Below are positions 54,250 through 63,874 of a stretch of DNA of 64,000 nt, piece by piece (within the stretch, counting starts at the first letter, position 1; each line of letters begins with the position of its first letter). This DNA comes from Leptolyngbyaceae cyanobacterium RM1_1_2. GTDB taxonomy: Bacteria > Cyanobacteriota > Cyanobacteriia > Phormidesmidales > Phormidesmidaceae. The notes below the pieces were generated by a model, which did not search any database, had not been told where the DNA came from, and saw only the letters and a program-made list of their open reading frames with translations. A program made the position numbers and the translations under genes. The stretch lies in the NCBI GenBank assembly GCA_012032345.1, contig JAAUQI010000002.1, positions 91,347-155,346 on the forward strand, read 5' to 3'.

Positions 54250-56190
54250 ATGACAACCAACTACGGTGCCGAACAGATTCAGGTCTTAGAGGGGCTTGAG
54301 CCTGTCCGCAAGCGACCGGGGATGTACATTGGCACCACAGGCCCGCGCGGTCTCCATCACCTAGTTTACGAGGTTGTTGATAACTCCGTCGATGAAGCTT
54401 TGGCCGGATACTGCACGCTGATTCGGGTGGATTTGAACGCGGATGGTTCAGTTAGCGTGACTGACAATGGCCGAGGAATTCCTACCGACATTCACCCCCA
54501 TACGGGTAAATCCGCCCTAGAAACTGTCTTAACCGTCCTTCACGCTGGCGGCAAGTTCGGCGGTGGCGGCTATAAGGTCTCAGGCGGGCTGCACGGGGTT
54601 GGCCTTTCTGTTGTTAATGCTTTGTCTGAATGGGTTGAAGTCACGGTTTGGCGCGACAGCAAAACTCACCGTCAGCGCTTTGAGCGCGGCATTCCCATAG
54701 GGGAACTGCGGGTCGAGGCAAGCAGCAACGGACAGCAGGGCACCTCTGTTTCTTTTAGTCCAGATGAAACTATTTTTACCACCAGCGTCGAGTTTGACTA
54801 CGATACTCTAGCAGGGCGTCTGCGAGAGCTAGCGTATCTCAATGCCGGGGTTGAGATCACCTTTACAGACCATCGGCTCGAACTGCTGAAGCGAGATGCG
54901 CCTAGGGTTTCTATCTTTCACTATGTCGGGGGCATCCGCGAGTACGTCCAGTACATCAATAGCGACAAGCAGCCTATTCATGACGAAATCATCTACGTTC
55001 AGAGTGAGCGCGACAACGTCCAGGTAGAGGCGGCGCTCCAGTGGTGCGTAGATGCGTTTTCAGACAACCTGCTGGGTTTTGCCAACAACATTCGCACAGT
55101 GGATGGCGGCACCCATTTAGAAGGACTCAAAGCGGTTTTAACCCGCACGATGAATACCTTTGCCCGCAAGCGTAATAAGCGCAAAGACGGTGAAGCAAAT
55201 CTAGGGGGTGAAAACATTCGAGAAGGCTTAACGGCTGTGATTTCGGTCAAGGTGCCTGATCCAGAGTTTGAGGGCCAAACTAAGACCAAGCTGGGCAACA
55301 CAGAAGTTCGCGGTATTGTAGACTCCCTGATTGGCGAGGCTCTAAGCGAATACCTCGACTTTCATCCCAACGTCATCGACTCTATTTTAGAAAAAGCGAT
55401 TCAGGCATTTAACGCAGCCGAAGCGGCTCGACGGGCACGGGAACTGGTGAGGCGCAAGTCTGTCTTAGAGTCATCCACCCTGCCTGGTAAGCTAGCAGAC
55501 TGTAGCACCCGCGACCCGAGCGAATCTGAGATTTTTATTGTAGAAGGAGATTCGGCGGGGGGCAGCGCTAAGCAAGGCCGCGATCGCCGTTTTCAGGCTA
55601 TCCTGCCGCTGCGAGGCAAAATTCTCAATATCGAGAAAACTGACGATGCCAAAATCTACAAAAACACCGAAATTCAGTCGCTGATTACGGCCCTGGGTTT
55701 AGGAATTAAAGGCGAAGAGTTTGATGCTTCTCAGCTTCGCTATCACCGTATTTGCCTGATGACCGATGCTGACGTAGATGGCGCACACATTCGTACCCTG
55801 CTGCTGACTTTCTTTTATCGCTATCAGCGAGAAATGGTCGATCAGGGCTATGTTTACATTGCCTGTCCGCCGCTCTATAAAATTGAGCGGGGCCGCAACC
55901 ACTGGTACTGCTACAGCGATCGCGAAATGAATCAGCTAATTGAGCGGGAGTTTCCGAGTAATGCTAACTACACCGTGCAGCGGTTTAAGGGTTTGGGTGA
56001 AATGATGCCGACTCAGCTCTGGGATACCACAATGAACCCAGAAACTCGCACGCTTAAAAAGGTGGAAATTGAAGATGCTGCTGAAGCCGATCGCATCTTC
56101 ACGGTGCTGATGGGGGATCGGGTAGCCCCAAGACGAGAGTTTATCGAAACTTACGGCCCTCGGCTCAACCTGACCGATCTTGATATCTAA
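54250..56190 (+). CDS. gyrB: DNA gyrase subunit B
   Basis: 646 residues. GyrB is the ATPase subunit of gyrase that drives negative supercoiling. It has the GHKL ATPase ([35 protein letters not shown]), transducer, and Toprim domain ([35 protein letters not shown]). The tail [20 protein letters not shown] is complete. Length is typical for cyanobacterial GyrB without the proteobacterial insert. AAAGGAG lies before the ATG. Confidence 0.97.
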   Translation: MTTNYGAEQIQVLEGLEPVRKRPGMYIGTTGPRGLHHLVYEVVDNSVDEALAGYCTLIRVDLNADGSVSVTDNGRGIPTDIHPHTGKSALETVLTVLHAGGKFGGGGYKVSGGLHGVGLSVVNALSEWVEVTVWRDSKTHRQRFERGIPIGELRVEASSNGQQGTSVSFSPDETIFTTSVEFDYDTLAGRLRELAYLNAGVEITFTDHRLELLKRDAPRVSIFHYVGGIREYVQYINSDKQPIHDEIIYVQSERDNVQVEAALQWCVDAFSDNLLGFANNIRTVDGGTHLEGLKAVLTRTMNTFARKRNKRKDGEANLGGENIREGLTAVISVKVPDPEFEGQTKTKLGNTEVRGIVDSLIGEALSEYLDFHPNVIDSILEKAIQAFNAAEAARRARELVRRKSVLESSTLPGKLADCSTRDPSESEIFIVEGDSAGGSAKQGRDRRFQAILPLRGKILNIEKTDDAKIYKNTEIQSLITALGLGIKGEEFDASQLRYHRICLMTDADVDGAHIRTLLLTFFYRYQREMVDQGYVYIACPPLYKIERGRNHWYCYSDREMNQLIEREFPSNANYTVQRFKGLGEMMPTQLWDTTMNPETRTLKKVEIEDAAEADRIFTVLMGDRVAPRREFIETYGPRLNLTDLDI

Positions 56191-56433
56191 TGCCGCCAGC
56201 TAGCTGGGAGTCTTCGGCGCAGGTTTAGCCATAGCCGGGAGCATTCGTTCTGCTGAGAATGGATGGCGCTTAGCTAGCATTCTCACTACCGTAAACGGAA
56301 GTCAATATACAATGGAGAGACAGCTTCTAAGGGGAAATAAGCTGCCTGTCAGAAAGCCAGGTTTCCGACATTTAGACCCCTTATCGGCTACCAACATTGG
56401 GCTATCACCGTTCAAGATTCGAGGAATCTGATC

Positions 56434-56742
56434 ATGCTGCACTTGCTCTACATTGTTATCTTCACTATCTTGGCAGTTTTTGCTGTCTGGAATTTGGTTC
56501 GCAACCTGATTACCCTCGGCTCTGAATCTCGTGTGCGCCCCCGGCGAAATCAAATGAGTAACGGCGCTCCAGTCCAGCGACAGGATCGGCCTACGCCCCA
56601 CCCTGAACTGTTAGATATCGATGGCAACGTGATTAGCGAACCGCTGCTCGTCATGCGCTCTATCTCCATGAAAGATGCCAGGGAGCAGCTAGATGCCCTC
56701 TATGAAGCTTCTAAAGGCGGTGAAGATAGCCAGGAAGACTAG
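56434..56742 (+). CDS. DUF2973 family small membrane protein
   Basis: 102 residues. One N-terminal transmembrane helix (LHLLYIVIFTILAVFAVWNL) is followed by a basic stretch and a conserved cytoplasmic tail (HPELLDIDGNVISEPLLVMR, then SMKDAREQLDALYEAS). This matches DUF2973, found in cyanobacteria, function unknown. It follows gyrB by 243 bases, so it probably has its own promoter. Confidence 0.82.
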   Translation: MLHLLYIVIFTILAVFAVWNLVRNLITLGSESRVRPRRNQMSNGAPVQRQDRPTPHPELLDIDGNVISEPLLVMRSISMKDAREQLDALYEASKGGEDSQED

Positions 56743-56771
56743 TAGAGCTGCAAAATTTTACTTACGATTTC

Positions 56772-56796
56772 AAGGCAAGCTGTCAATGCTTGCCTT
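56772..56796. terminator. Hairpin between DUF2973 gene and PBP2 gene
   Basis: AAGGCAAGC (56772-56780) pairs with GCTTGCCTT (56788-56796) around a seven-base loop, between convergent genes. A short pyrimidine-rich stretch follows on the plus strand; strength as a terminator is uncertain. Confidence 0.6.
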
Positions 56797-56816
56797 CTTG
56801 CTTTGGCAGGGTCAGT

Positions 56817-58607
56817 TTACTGCTGAGCTAAGCTGGTGCCTTTAAAGTAAGCTTCTAACACCTGACGTACCATCGGGGCTGCTACAGAACCGCCGCCGCC
56901 ACCGGAATGCTCTCCAAAGGCAACCACGACAATTTCTGGATTGTCGGTAGGGCCGTAGGCTCCAAACCAGGTGTGACTTTCGTAGGGTGGAGCCTCAGCG
57001 GTACCGCTCTTACCTGAAATAGGCGGCAAGGTAGGAACGTTTAGCGCTTTACCAGTTCCCCCTGTTACGACCTCTCTTAAGCCTTGCTGCAAAATTTCAA
57101 CAGTGCTGGCCTGCATTCCTATCTCTTCGCGCCACTGTTTTGATTCGCTATTGTCTTTGAGCAGGTGAGGTTTAACCCGATAGCCACCGTTGGCCGCCAC
57201 CGCAAACATAACGGCTACCTGCAGCGGCGACGTTTGCATGTAGCCCTGCCCAATTGACATGTTAATCGTATCGCCTTGATACCAGCCTTCACCTAGGGCT
57301 TCTTGTTTCCAGGATTCGTCAGGAACCAGCCCAGCGCTTTCCTCAGGGGATAGCTCAATTCCGGTTTTTTGCCCAAAACCGTAGCGTCTGCTCCACTGAA
57401 TTAGAGGTGCTTCTCCCATCCCCATTGCGGTCTGATAGAAGAAAGTATCGCTACTCCAGGCCATAGCCCCCGTAAAACCAAGCGGACCAAACCCAGCGCG
57501 GTTCCAGTCCCAGAACTGAATGCCCCCTGCCGTGATGTAGGGATAGGTTGAAAGCACCGTACTGGGCGAATAGCGCCCTGACTCAATCGCGGCTGTCGTG
57601 GTAACGATTTTGTAGGTGCTAGCAGGAGGATACGTCCGTAAATTTCGGTTAAGAAAGGGATAATTCTTACCCTGTAGCTGACTCCACTGTTCGTCACTGA
57701 TTTGAGTCGAAAAAATATTGGGATCAAAGGCAGGCCGACTCACCATTGCCAGAACCTCACCGTTTTTGGGCGCGATCGCAACGATTGCGCCAATTCGGTT
57801 CCCCAAGGCGGTTTCAGCCGCTCGCTGTAGTTCCAAATCGATAGTTAAGTGAATATCGTTTCCAGACGTAGCGGGTTTTTCTCCTAAAACTTTAACAATG
57901 CGACCCCCGCTATCTACCTCTACCTGCTGTCCACCCCAAACCCCTCGCAGCAGAGGCTCAAAGGCCGACTCAGATCCCATCTGACCCACGACGTCCCCTA
58001 GCCGATACTTCTCCTCTTTGTGCTCAGCAAGTTCTTCGGCAGTCATTTCGCCGGTGTAGCCTAAAACATGAGCAGCTAAATCTCCGTGGGGATAGTTGCG
58101 TACCGCTTCAGCTTCTACCCGGACTCCCGGCAGTTCAGCACTGTACTCAGTCACGGCGATCGCTTGGGCCGGGCTTAGTCCTCGGGCAATCGGCACTGAC
58201 TGAGTTGACTCATAGCCAGCTTGCTCAAGGCGCGACTGAATGGCCTCTGTAGGAACGTTCAGTAACCGAGCCAGACGTTCGATAACGCGATCGCGATCGG
58301 CCTCCGGTAATGTGATCGGCCAGATCGAAACTGAATGAGAAAGGCGACTGCCTGCTAGGATCTTGCCGTTGCGATCGAGGATCGTGCCCCGGGCAGGGCG
58401 CTTAGGCAGCAGCAAAATGCGATTGTTTTCGGCTAGCTGACGATTGCGATTTCCCTGCACCAGTTGCAAATAAGCCAGGCGACTGCCAACCCCCCCTAGA
58501 AGGCCCAGGCTAATCAGCAGCATTACCACCAGAGACTGATACTGGCGACCCACCGTTCGGGTGGTTTTTTGATTCGCAACCGTTGGAGCAAAGCGAGTAA
58601 AAGCCAT
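56817..58607 (-). CDS. mrdA: Penicillin-binding protein 2 (peptidoglycan transpeptidase)
   Basis: 596 residues. One N-terminal membrane anchor (LVVMLLISLGLLGGVGSRLA) is followed by the dimerisation domain (LLPKRPARGTILDRNGKILA) and the transpeptidase domain. The catalytic Ser lies in PPASTYKIV, the second motif in WSSDTFFY, the third in SGKSGTAEAP (KSG instead of the more frequent KTG). It cross-links peptidoglycan during elongation with RodA. The late CPxDxxxPGS-like region is replaced by PEIVVVAFGEHSGGGGGSVA, as usual for this class. No rod genes lie beside it. Confidence 0.9.
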   Translation of the reverse strand: MAFTRFAPTVANQKTTRTVGRQYQSLVVMLLISLGLLGGVGSRLAYLQLVQGNRNRQLAENNRILLLPKRPARGTILDRNGKILAGSRLSHSVSIWPITLPEADRDRVIERLARLLNVPTEAIQSRLEQAGYESTQSVPIARGLSPAQAIAVTEYSAELPGVRVEAEAVRNYPHGDLAAHVLGYTGEMTAEELAEHKEEKYRLGDVVGQMGSESAFEPLLRGVWGGQQVEVDSGGRIVKVLGEKPATSGNDIHLTIDLELQRAAETALGNRIGAIVAIAPKNGEVLAMVSRPAFDPNIFSTQISDEQWSQLQGKNYPFLNRNLRTYPPASTYKIVTTTAAIESGRYSPSTVLSTYPYITAGGIQFWDWNRAGFGPLGFTGAMAWSSDTFFYQTAMGMGEAPLIQWSRRYGFGQKTGIELSPEESAGLVPDESWKQEALGEGWYQGDTINMSIGQGYMQTSPLQVAVMFAVAANGGYRVKPHLLKDNSESKQWREEIGMQASTVEILQQGLREVVTGGTGKALNVPTLPPISGKSGTAEAPPYESHTWFGAYGPTDNPEIVVVAFGEHSGGGGGSVAAPMVRQVLEAYFKGTSLAQQ

Positions 58608-59049
58608 AATTAATCGTTGTCCAGGCTAATCACCAGGTACGGATAATCTAACCTAGTTTAACGCTGCCCCATCCAGGTTGGCGCTGCGGCAGGGTAGTCT
58701 GTAGAGGCTAAGGCGCTTCAAATTTCTCAAAATTTGATTAACCAAGGCTAATTGTAGTAATGAATACATTTTGGCCTGCGAACACCGCTTAAAAGAAAAT
58801 AGAGTTTGCTTAAACTTTCAACACAGATCACAAATCTGTTTGCAGCAGATTACTGCCTGCTTTTATTTAACTCAATCGCCTTTTTGAGAAATTAAAGGCC
58901 AATTGGGGCAGGCTTTAGGAAATACACTAGTTTCTGAATCGAACTCAGGCCGATAAAATAGTTGCAAAGTCTCTCATGACCTTTAGCCATGAATTTATTC
59001 TCTAGCTCGACAGTACTGCTGGTTAGACTTTGGAGTGGGGATTAGCTGA
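58608..59049. other. Divergent region between PBP2 and potA
   Basis: No gene found in 442 bases. Two small inverted repeats stand out: CAAATTT-4-AAATTTG (58719-58736) and ACAGAT-5-ATCTGT (58823-58839). Either may be an operator for the divergent promoters. The potA ATG is preceded by TGGAGTGGGG about 10 bases upstream. Confidence 0.45.
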
Positions 59050-60174
59050 ATGTTTCAAACCGCATCCTCAACTCATGCGCCAGCTCAAGAACAAGCTATC
59101 TCAGATGTAGAACTGAGGCAGGTTTCCAAGATTTTTGACGGCGAAGTTGCCGTCCGGGGAGTAGACCTCTCTATTCGTCCGGGCGAATTTTTTAGCATTT
59201 TAGGACCTTCGGGCTGTGGAAAAACAACTACACTGCGCCTCATCTCAGGTTTCGAAGTTCCCTCAGCCGGAGATGTACTGATCCAGGGTCAGAATGTTAA
59301 GCGAACGCCAGCTTATCGACGGCCTGTGAACACGGTGTTTCAAAGCTATGCGTTGTTCAACCACATGACGGTCTGGGACAACGTAGCCTTTGGCTTAAAA
59401 ATTCAGGGCTGTAACCGTCAGCATTTGCAAAAACGAGTCAAAGAGGCACTGCAGCGAGTCAAGATGGAGACTTTCGCTCAGCGCTACCCGACTCAGCTTT
59501 CTGGAGGGCAGCAGCAGCGAGTAGCCCTAGCGAGGGCTTTGGTGAACCGTCCGGCTGTGATGCTTTTAGATGAGCCTCTAGGGGCTCTAGATCTAAAGCT
59601 GCGAAAACAGATGCAAATTGAGCTATCGACTCTTCATCGTGCTTTGGGTATTACATTTGTCCTGGTGACGCACGATCAAGAAGAGGCTCTGTCGCTCTCT
59701 AACCGGATTGCAGTGATGCGAGACGGGTATATTGAACAAATTGGCTCACCCAGCGAGATTTACGAGCGTCCTAATACTGCTTTTGTGGCTAATTTTATTG
59801 GGGATACCAATTTACTCTCTGGTCAAGTAGAGGCTCTTGGTGAGAGCATGAGAGTCAAAACAGCCAGCGGCCTGCAAATTTCAGTTGACTCCAATCAGAT
59901 GCAGCTACCCAACAGGTACCAAGCCACTAGCGTTAGTGTCCGTCCCGAAAAAATACATCTGAGTTCTCAAAGGAGGCCTGGGGTCGATAACTGCTTTGAA
60001 GGCCGGGTAAAACACATGATGTATTTGGGAACCCATGTTCATTGCGTGGTAGAGCTGACAACAGGGGACTGCTTAACCGTGCTTCAGTCTAATCAACCCC
60101 AACATCGACCCGATGCGCAGATGCCTGTTTATGTTTCCTGGTCTGCGGAGGACTGTCGCGCTCTGGCCGCTTAG
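59050..60174 (+). CDS. potA: Spermidine/putrescine ABC transporter ATP-binding protein
   Basis: 374 residues. The ABC ATPase domain has Walker A GPSGCGKTT, the Q-loop in NTVFQSYALF, signature LSGGQQQR, Walker B VMLLDEPLGALD and the H-loop VTHDQEEA. The C-terminal TOBE-type domain (about 280-370) is the usual PotA/MalK regulatory part. It energises polyamine uptake with the following binding protein and two permeases. Order potA-D-B-C with short gaps indicates one operon. Confidence 0.92.
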   Translation: MFQTASSTHAPAQEQAISDVELRQVSKIFDGEVAVRGVDLSIRPGEFFSILGPSGCGKTTTLRLISGFEVPSAGDVLIQGQNVKRTPAYRRPVNTVFQSYALFNHMTVWDNVAFGLKIQGCNRQHLQKRVKEALQRVKMETFAQRYPTQLSGGQQQRVALARALVNRPAVMLLDEPLGALDLKLRKQMQIELSTLHRALGITFVLVTHDQEEALSLSNRIAVMRDGYIEQIGSPSEIYERPNTAFVANFIGDTNLLSGQVEALGESMRVKTASGLQISVDSNQMQLPNRYQATSVSVRPEKIHLSSQRRPGVDNCFEGRVKHMMYLGTHVHCVVELTTGDCLTVLQSNQPQHRPDAQMPVYVSWSAEDCRALAA

Positions 60175-60265
60175 CTGGTGCCACCTGAGCAATGGCTGCC
60201 TGAGAGTCTGAAACAGTTAGTTGATCCTTTAAGCTAAGACTATTTGAGTAAGTGAGGAGAGTACC

Positions 60266-61402
60266 GTGCCCCGTAGATCATCTTTTCGTCCCAATTCATC
60301 CCGGCGTCTGTTTCTACAAGGATCCGCAGCGGCGATCGCTGGAGTAGCCTTATCAAACTGCCGTGGCGGCGTTAGCGATGTCCAATCTGGCTCCCAAGCT
60401 GCTGATAGCTCGTCTCCCACATCAAGTGGATCAGGTACTCTCAATATTTATACCTGGGCTGACTATACTGACGATGAACTGATACAGCAGTTCACCGACG
60501 CAACTGGCATCGAAGTCTCTGTAGACGTTTATGATTCTAACGAGACCATGTTGGCCAAGCTGCAGGCGGGCGGCGGCGATACCTACAGCGTTATCTATCC
60601 GTCTGACTACATGGTCACTCAAATGGTTGAGCTGGGGCTACTAACGAAGCTAGATCAGTCGCAGCTCAGCGGCCTTGAGACTATGCAGGAGAAGTGGAAA
60701 AACCCCGTTTACGACGAAAATAACACCCACAGCGTGCCCTTTGTTTGGGGCACTACCGGACTTATTTATAACAGCGCCGCCCTCTCTGAAGCGCCTGAAG
60801 ATTGGGACTACCTGTGGAACAATAAGGACAAACTTTCGCGTCGGATTACCCTTTTAGAAGACGTGCGAGAAACCCTCGGAGCCGTACTCAAGTCTCTAGG
60901 CTATTCTTACAATTCTACCGATCCGGCTGAGCTAGAAGCGGCCTATCAAAAGCTGCTCGAACTCAAGCCAGCGCTGGCCTCATTCAAATCCTTTGGCTGG
61001 CAAGATGAGCTGCTAGGTGGAGATGTGTTGGTGTCGATGGTGTACTCGGTTGAAGGAGTGCCTGTCAGCCAGGAAGATACAGACTTCAAATATGTGATTC
61101 CGAGCAGCGGTTCTTCGGTCTGGACTGATACGATGGTGATTCCGGCTGCAGCACCCAATGCAGAGGCGGCCTATCAGTGGATTAACTTTAATCTACAGCC
61201 GGAGGTTGCAGCATCAATGGCAGAGCGTCTCTATCTGGCCTCACCTAATGAGGCTGTACTTGATCTCCTCCCCGAGGCGATACTGAGCGATCCTAGCCTC
61301 TTCCCCTCTGAGGAATTGCTGGCGCGCTGCGAGGGTATTGCCCCACTTGGTGAAGTCAGTGCTCTCTACGATGAGTACTGGACTAAGGTGACCAGCGCTT
61401 AG
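60266..61402 (+). CDS. potD: Polyamine-binding periplasmic (lipo)protein, Tat signal
   Basis: 378 residues from the GTG at 60266, supported by GAGGAG seven bases upstream and by the signal peptide. The N-terminus holds a twin-arginine motif (SRRLFLQ) and a lipobox-like ALSNC, so export by Tat and lipid anchoring are both possible. The mature domain is PotD/PotF-like (LNIYTWADYTDDELIQQFTD, YSVIYPSDYMVTQMVELGLL, TGLIYNSAAL, DTMVIPAAAPN). Binds spermidine/putrescine or a related cation. Confidence 0.9.
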   Translation: MPRRSSFRPNSSRRLFLQGSAAAIAGVALSNCRGGVSDVQSGSQAADSSSPTSSGSGTLNIYTWADYTDDELIQQFTDATGIEVSVDVYDSNETMLAKLQAGGGDTYSVIYPSDYMVTQMVELGLLTKLDQSQLSGLETMQEKWKNPVYDENNTHSVPFVWGTTGLIYNSAALSEAPEDWDYLWNNKDKLSRRITLLEDVRETLGAVLKSLGYSYNSTDPAELEAAYQKLLELKPALASFKSFGWQDELLGGDVLVSMVYSVEGVPVSQEDTDFKYVIPSSGSSVWTDTMVIPAAAPNAEAAYQWINFNLQPEVAASMAERLYLASPNEAVLDLLPEAILSDPSLFPSEELLARCEGIAPLGEVSALYDEYWTKVTSA

Positions 61403-61426
61403 GAATCGTTGTGAGCTATTTGCCTG

Positions 61427-62353
61427 ATGAGCCGATCTGCCGTTACTGACTCACGCCCTCAATCTCAGCAAGTGAAAGGCTCTGGTAGCCTGCTTCGCTG
61501 GCGTCTAACTCGCTTAATTGGCCCATCTGTGCTGCTGGGGCCAGCAGGATTGTGGTTGCTGCTGCTGCTGGTAGTGCCTGTCTTGCTGATCTTAAGGATC
61601 AGCCTGGTACCGGGGCTAAGGCCGGAGCAGGCAATCACTAACTACGGTCTAGATAACTATTTACAAATTTTGCAGCCGACGTATTTGCGGGTGCTATTGC
61701 GTTCGGTGACGTTTGCCAGCGGCACGACTGCGTTGTGCCTGGTGGTGGGATTTCCGGTGGCCTACTGGCTGGCCCTGATAGCCCCCAAGCGGTGGCGCAA
61801 CCTGCTGCTGGTCGTGTTTATTTTGCCGCTGTGGACTTCGTCGCTGTTGCGAACCTATGCCTGGATTACGCTGTTGCGAACCTCGGGGGTGATCAATCTG
61901 GTGCTCTCTAGCTTAGGGCTACCTGAGCAGAATTTGATGAACACAACGGGAGCTGTTTTGGTTGGTATGACCTACAGCTTCCTGCCCTATATGGTGCTGA
62001 TTCTCTATGCGTCATTGGAGAAGCTAGACCTGCGGCTGCTGGAGGCGGCAGCAGATTTAGGGGCTAGCCCTAATGTCGCCTTTTGGAAGGTGACGGTTCC
62101 CCAGACGCTGCCGGGGATCGCTGCTGGGGGGCTGCTGGTATTTGTCACCAGTTTGGGAGATTTCGTTGTGCCCACACTATTGGGGGGGCCTAGCAGTATG
62201 ACGATTTCACGTCTGATCTATAACCAGTTTCTAGGAGTTTCGCGCAACTGGGGCTTTGGCTCGGCATTGAGCATAGTGCTAATTTCGGCAGTGAGTATTG
62301 CGATCGCGCTCCTGCTTAAGTACGGCGATCGCAACCCAGACGGGTTTTCCTAA
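61427..62353 (+). CDS. potB: Spermidine/putrescine ABC transporter permease PotB
   Basis: 308 residues with six transmembrane helices. The EAA-type coupling loop (EAAADLGASPNVAFWKVTVP) contacts the ATPase. The first helix follows a 30-residue basic N-terminus. The gene lies 24 bases after potD and 5 before potC, fixing its role in the polyamine importer. Confidence 0.92.
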   Translation: MSRSAVTDSRPQSQQVKGSGSLLRWRLTRLIGPSVLLGPAGLWLLLLLVVPVLLILRISLVPGLRPEQAITNYGLDNYLQILQPTYLRVLLRSVTFASGTTALCLVVGFPVAYWLALIAPKRWRNLLLVVFILPLWTSSLLRTYAWITLLRTSGVINLVLSSLGLPEQNLMNTTGAVLVGMTYSFLPYMVLILYASLEKLDLRLLEAAADLGASPNVAFWKVTVPQTLPGIAAGGLLVFVTSLGDFVVPTLLGGPSSMTISRLIYNQFLGVSRNWGFGSALSIVLISAVSIAIALLLKYGDRNPDGFS

Positions 62354-62358
62354 AGCCG

Positions 62359-63165
62359 ATGAGCATCCAAACACTGCAAAAGAAGGTTTCCTGGCAGGGA
62401 CTGTTTGCCCTGCTGGTTTACGGCTTTATGTACCTGCCCATTCTGGTATTGGGGGTTTACAGTTTTAACAAATCTCGTTACGGGGCGATCTGGGAAGGCT
62501 TTAGCCTCAGATGGTATCGGCGTTTATTTCAAGATGAGCGCCTGTTTGCGGCGCTAGGCGACAGCCTCAAGATTGCCCTAGTGGCGGTGAGCGTCTCGGC
62601 GGTGCTGGGGACTTTGATGGCAATAGGTCTATCAAAATATCGGTTTCGAGGCCGCTCACTTTATCTGGGTATCTCTTATCTGCCCCTGATCGTACCGGAC
62701 ATTGCGATCGCGGTTTCAACGCTGGTATTTCTGGCCTCTGTAGCAATACCCTTGAGTATCTGGACTGCGATCGCGGCCCACATGGTTTTTTGTCTGGCCT
62801 ATATCGCTGTGGTGGTGTCTAGCCGTCTGAGCGGTCTAGACCCCAACCTGGAGGAAGCCGCCTTAGACCTAGGGGCTACACCGACTCAGGCGCTGGTAAA
62901 GATTTTGCTGCCGCAGCTAATGCCAGCCATTATCTCTGGATGTCTTTTAGCTTTCGTCCTCAGCCTCGATGACCTGCTAATTTCCAGCTTTACCACGGGC
63001 GGTGGTGCAAATCCGCTACCAATTGAAATTTTTAGCCGCATTCGCACCGGGGTTAAGCCAGACATGAATGCGCTCAGTGTCTTGCTAATTCTCAGCTCCG
63101 GTTTACTGGCCGCCATAGCAGAATACCTACGCTGTAAAGGCAGCAATCAGGCCATTAAAGGTTAA
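62359..63165 (+). CDS. potC: Spermidine/putrescine ABC transporter permease PotC
   Basis: 268 residues, six transmembrane helices and the coupling loop EEAALDLGATPTQALVKILL. The LYLGISYLPLIVPDIAIAVS and SLDDLLISSF segments are typical of PotC. It completes the potADBC operon. No dedicated terminator is obvious before the next gene 68 bases later. Confidence 0.92.
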   Translation: MSIQTLQKKVSWQGLFALLVYGFMYLPILVLGVYSFNKSRYGAIWEGFSLRWYRRLFQDERLFAALGDSLKIALVAVSVSAVLGTLMAIGLSKYRFRGRSLYLGISYLPLIVPDIAIAVSTLVFLASVAIPLSIWTAIAAHMVFCLAYIAVVVSSRLSGLDPNLEEAALDLGATPTQALVKILLPQLMPAIISGCLLAFVLSLDDLLISSFTTGGGANPLPIEIFSRIRTGVKPDMNALSVLLILSSGLLAAIAEYLRCKGSNQAIKG

Positions 63166-63233
63166 AAAATGCTGCCATCTTCTGAGAAGTATCCATATTG
63201 AGCTAGGCTGCAAGCAATAGGAGCTTTAAAGCA

Positions 63234-63656
63234 ATGGTTAGTCAAGCAAATGTAAAAACGCTGCTTAAAATTTTGATTGGGGTAGCCTGGATCGATGGCA
63301 AAATTCAGCCTGAAGAGCGCCGACATCTCGATCGCATCGCCGCAGAGCAGGAACTGGCCCAAGATCCGGAGATCAAACCCCTCTTAGGGGGTTTAGTCAG
63401 TGTCACATCTGAACAGTGCTATGGCTGGATACAGCAGTATCTAGGTTCTCATCCAACTGGTGAAAGCTGTCAAAAGCTAGTTGAAGCCATTAGTGCTTTA
63501 GTCTACAGCGACGGCGAAGTCGCTATCGAAGAGGCAAAGCTACTCAACCGCGTCCAGCAGCTTGCCGACGCCCACTCCAATTCTGAGACGCCTTCAAAGG
63601 CAGTATTGGGAATGGTTCGTCAGCTTTATCGAGATTTAGTGGGTCAGGCGCGCTAG
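63234..63656 (+). CDS. TerB-like family protein
   Basis: 140 residues, all-helical. The sequence VAWIDGKIQPEERRHLDRIA and the second ALVYSDGEVAIEEAKLLNRV are the paired acidic repeats of TerB-like (tellurite-resistance/DjlA-N) domains, which may bind metal. In cyanobacteria such proteins are common and uncharacterised. It follows potC on the same strand; other ter genes are absent, so tellurite resistance should not be inferred. Confidence 0.82.
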   Translation: MVSQANVKTLLKILIGVAWIDGKIQPEERRHLDRIAAEQELAQDPEIKPLLGGLVSVTSEQCYGWIQQYLGSHPTGESCQKLVEAISALVYSDGEVAIEEAKLLNRVQQLADAHSNSETPSKAVLGMVRQLYRDLVGQAR

Positions 63657-63667
63657 CTAAAAGCCTA

Positions 63668-63874
63668 TTAGTTTGACTCATCTTCAGCCGTTTCTTTGAC
63701 CTCAGGAACGAAATCAGGTCGATCTTTACCCTCCCAACCGGCTGGGCGCTTGGAGTTGTACCAGGCAACTGACCCGATCGAGACGGCAGCCACGAAGCCA
63801 ACTACATACACCAGGGTGAAGGTTAGCGGCAAACCGCCAGCGCTCTCGGCAGCTGCTAAAACACATAAATTCAT
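63668..63874 (-). CDS. Small membrane protein, possibly photosystem II assembly protein Psb35
   Basis: 68 residues from ATG 63874, which has GAGGGAA upstream. One transmembrane helix (LPLTFTLVYVVGFVAAVSIG) is followed by AWYNSKRPAGWEGKDRPDFV and an acidic end. It is conserved across cyanobacteria. I associate it with the Ssl2148/Psb35 family, which stabilises CP47-containing PSII assembly modules, from memory and without alignment. The longer frame from 63952 adds a basic stretch with no support. Convergent with the TerB-like gene. Confidence 0.6.
   Translation of the reverse strand: MNLCVLAAAESAGGLPLTFTLVYVVGFVAAVSIGSVAWYNSKRPAGWEGKDRPDFVPEVKETAEDESN

Noticed and set aside
63234..63656. Tellurite resistance function for the TerB-like protein
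   Set aside because: No other ter genes nearby; the domain alone does not show that function.
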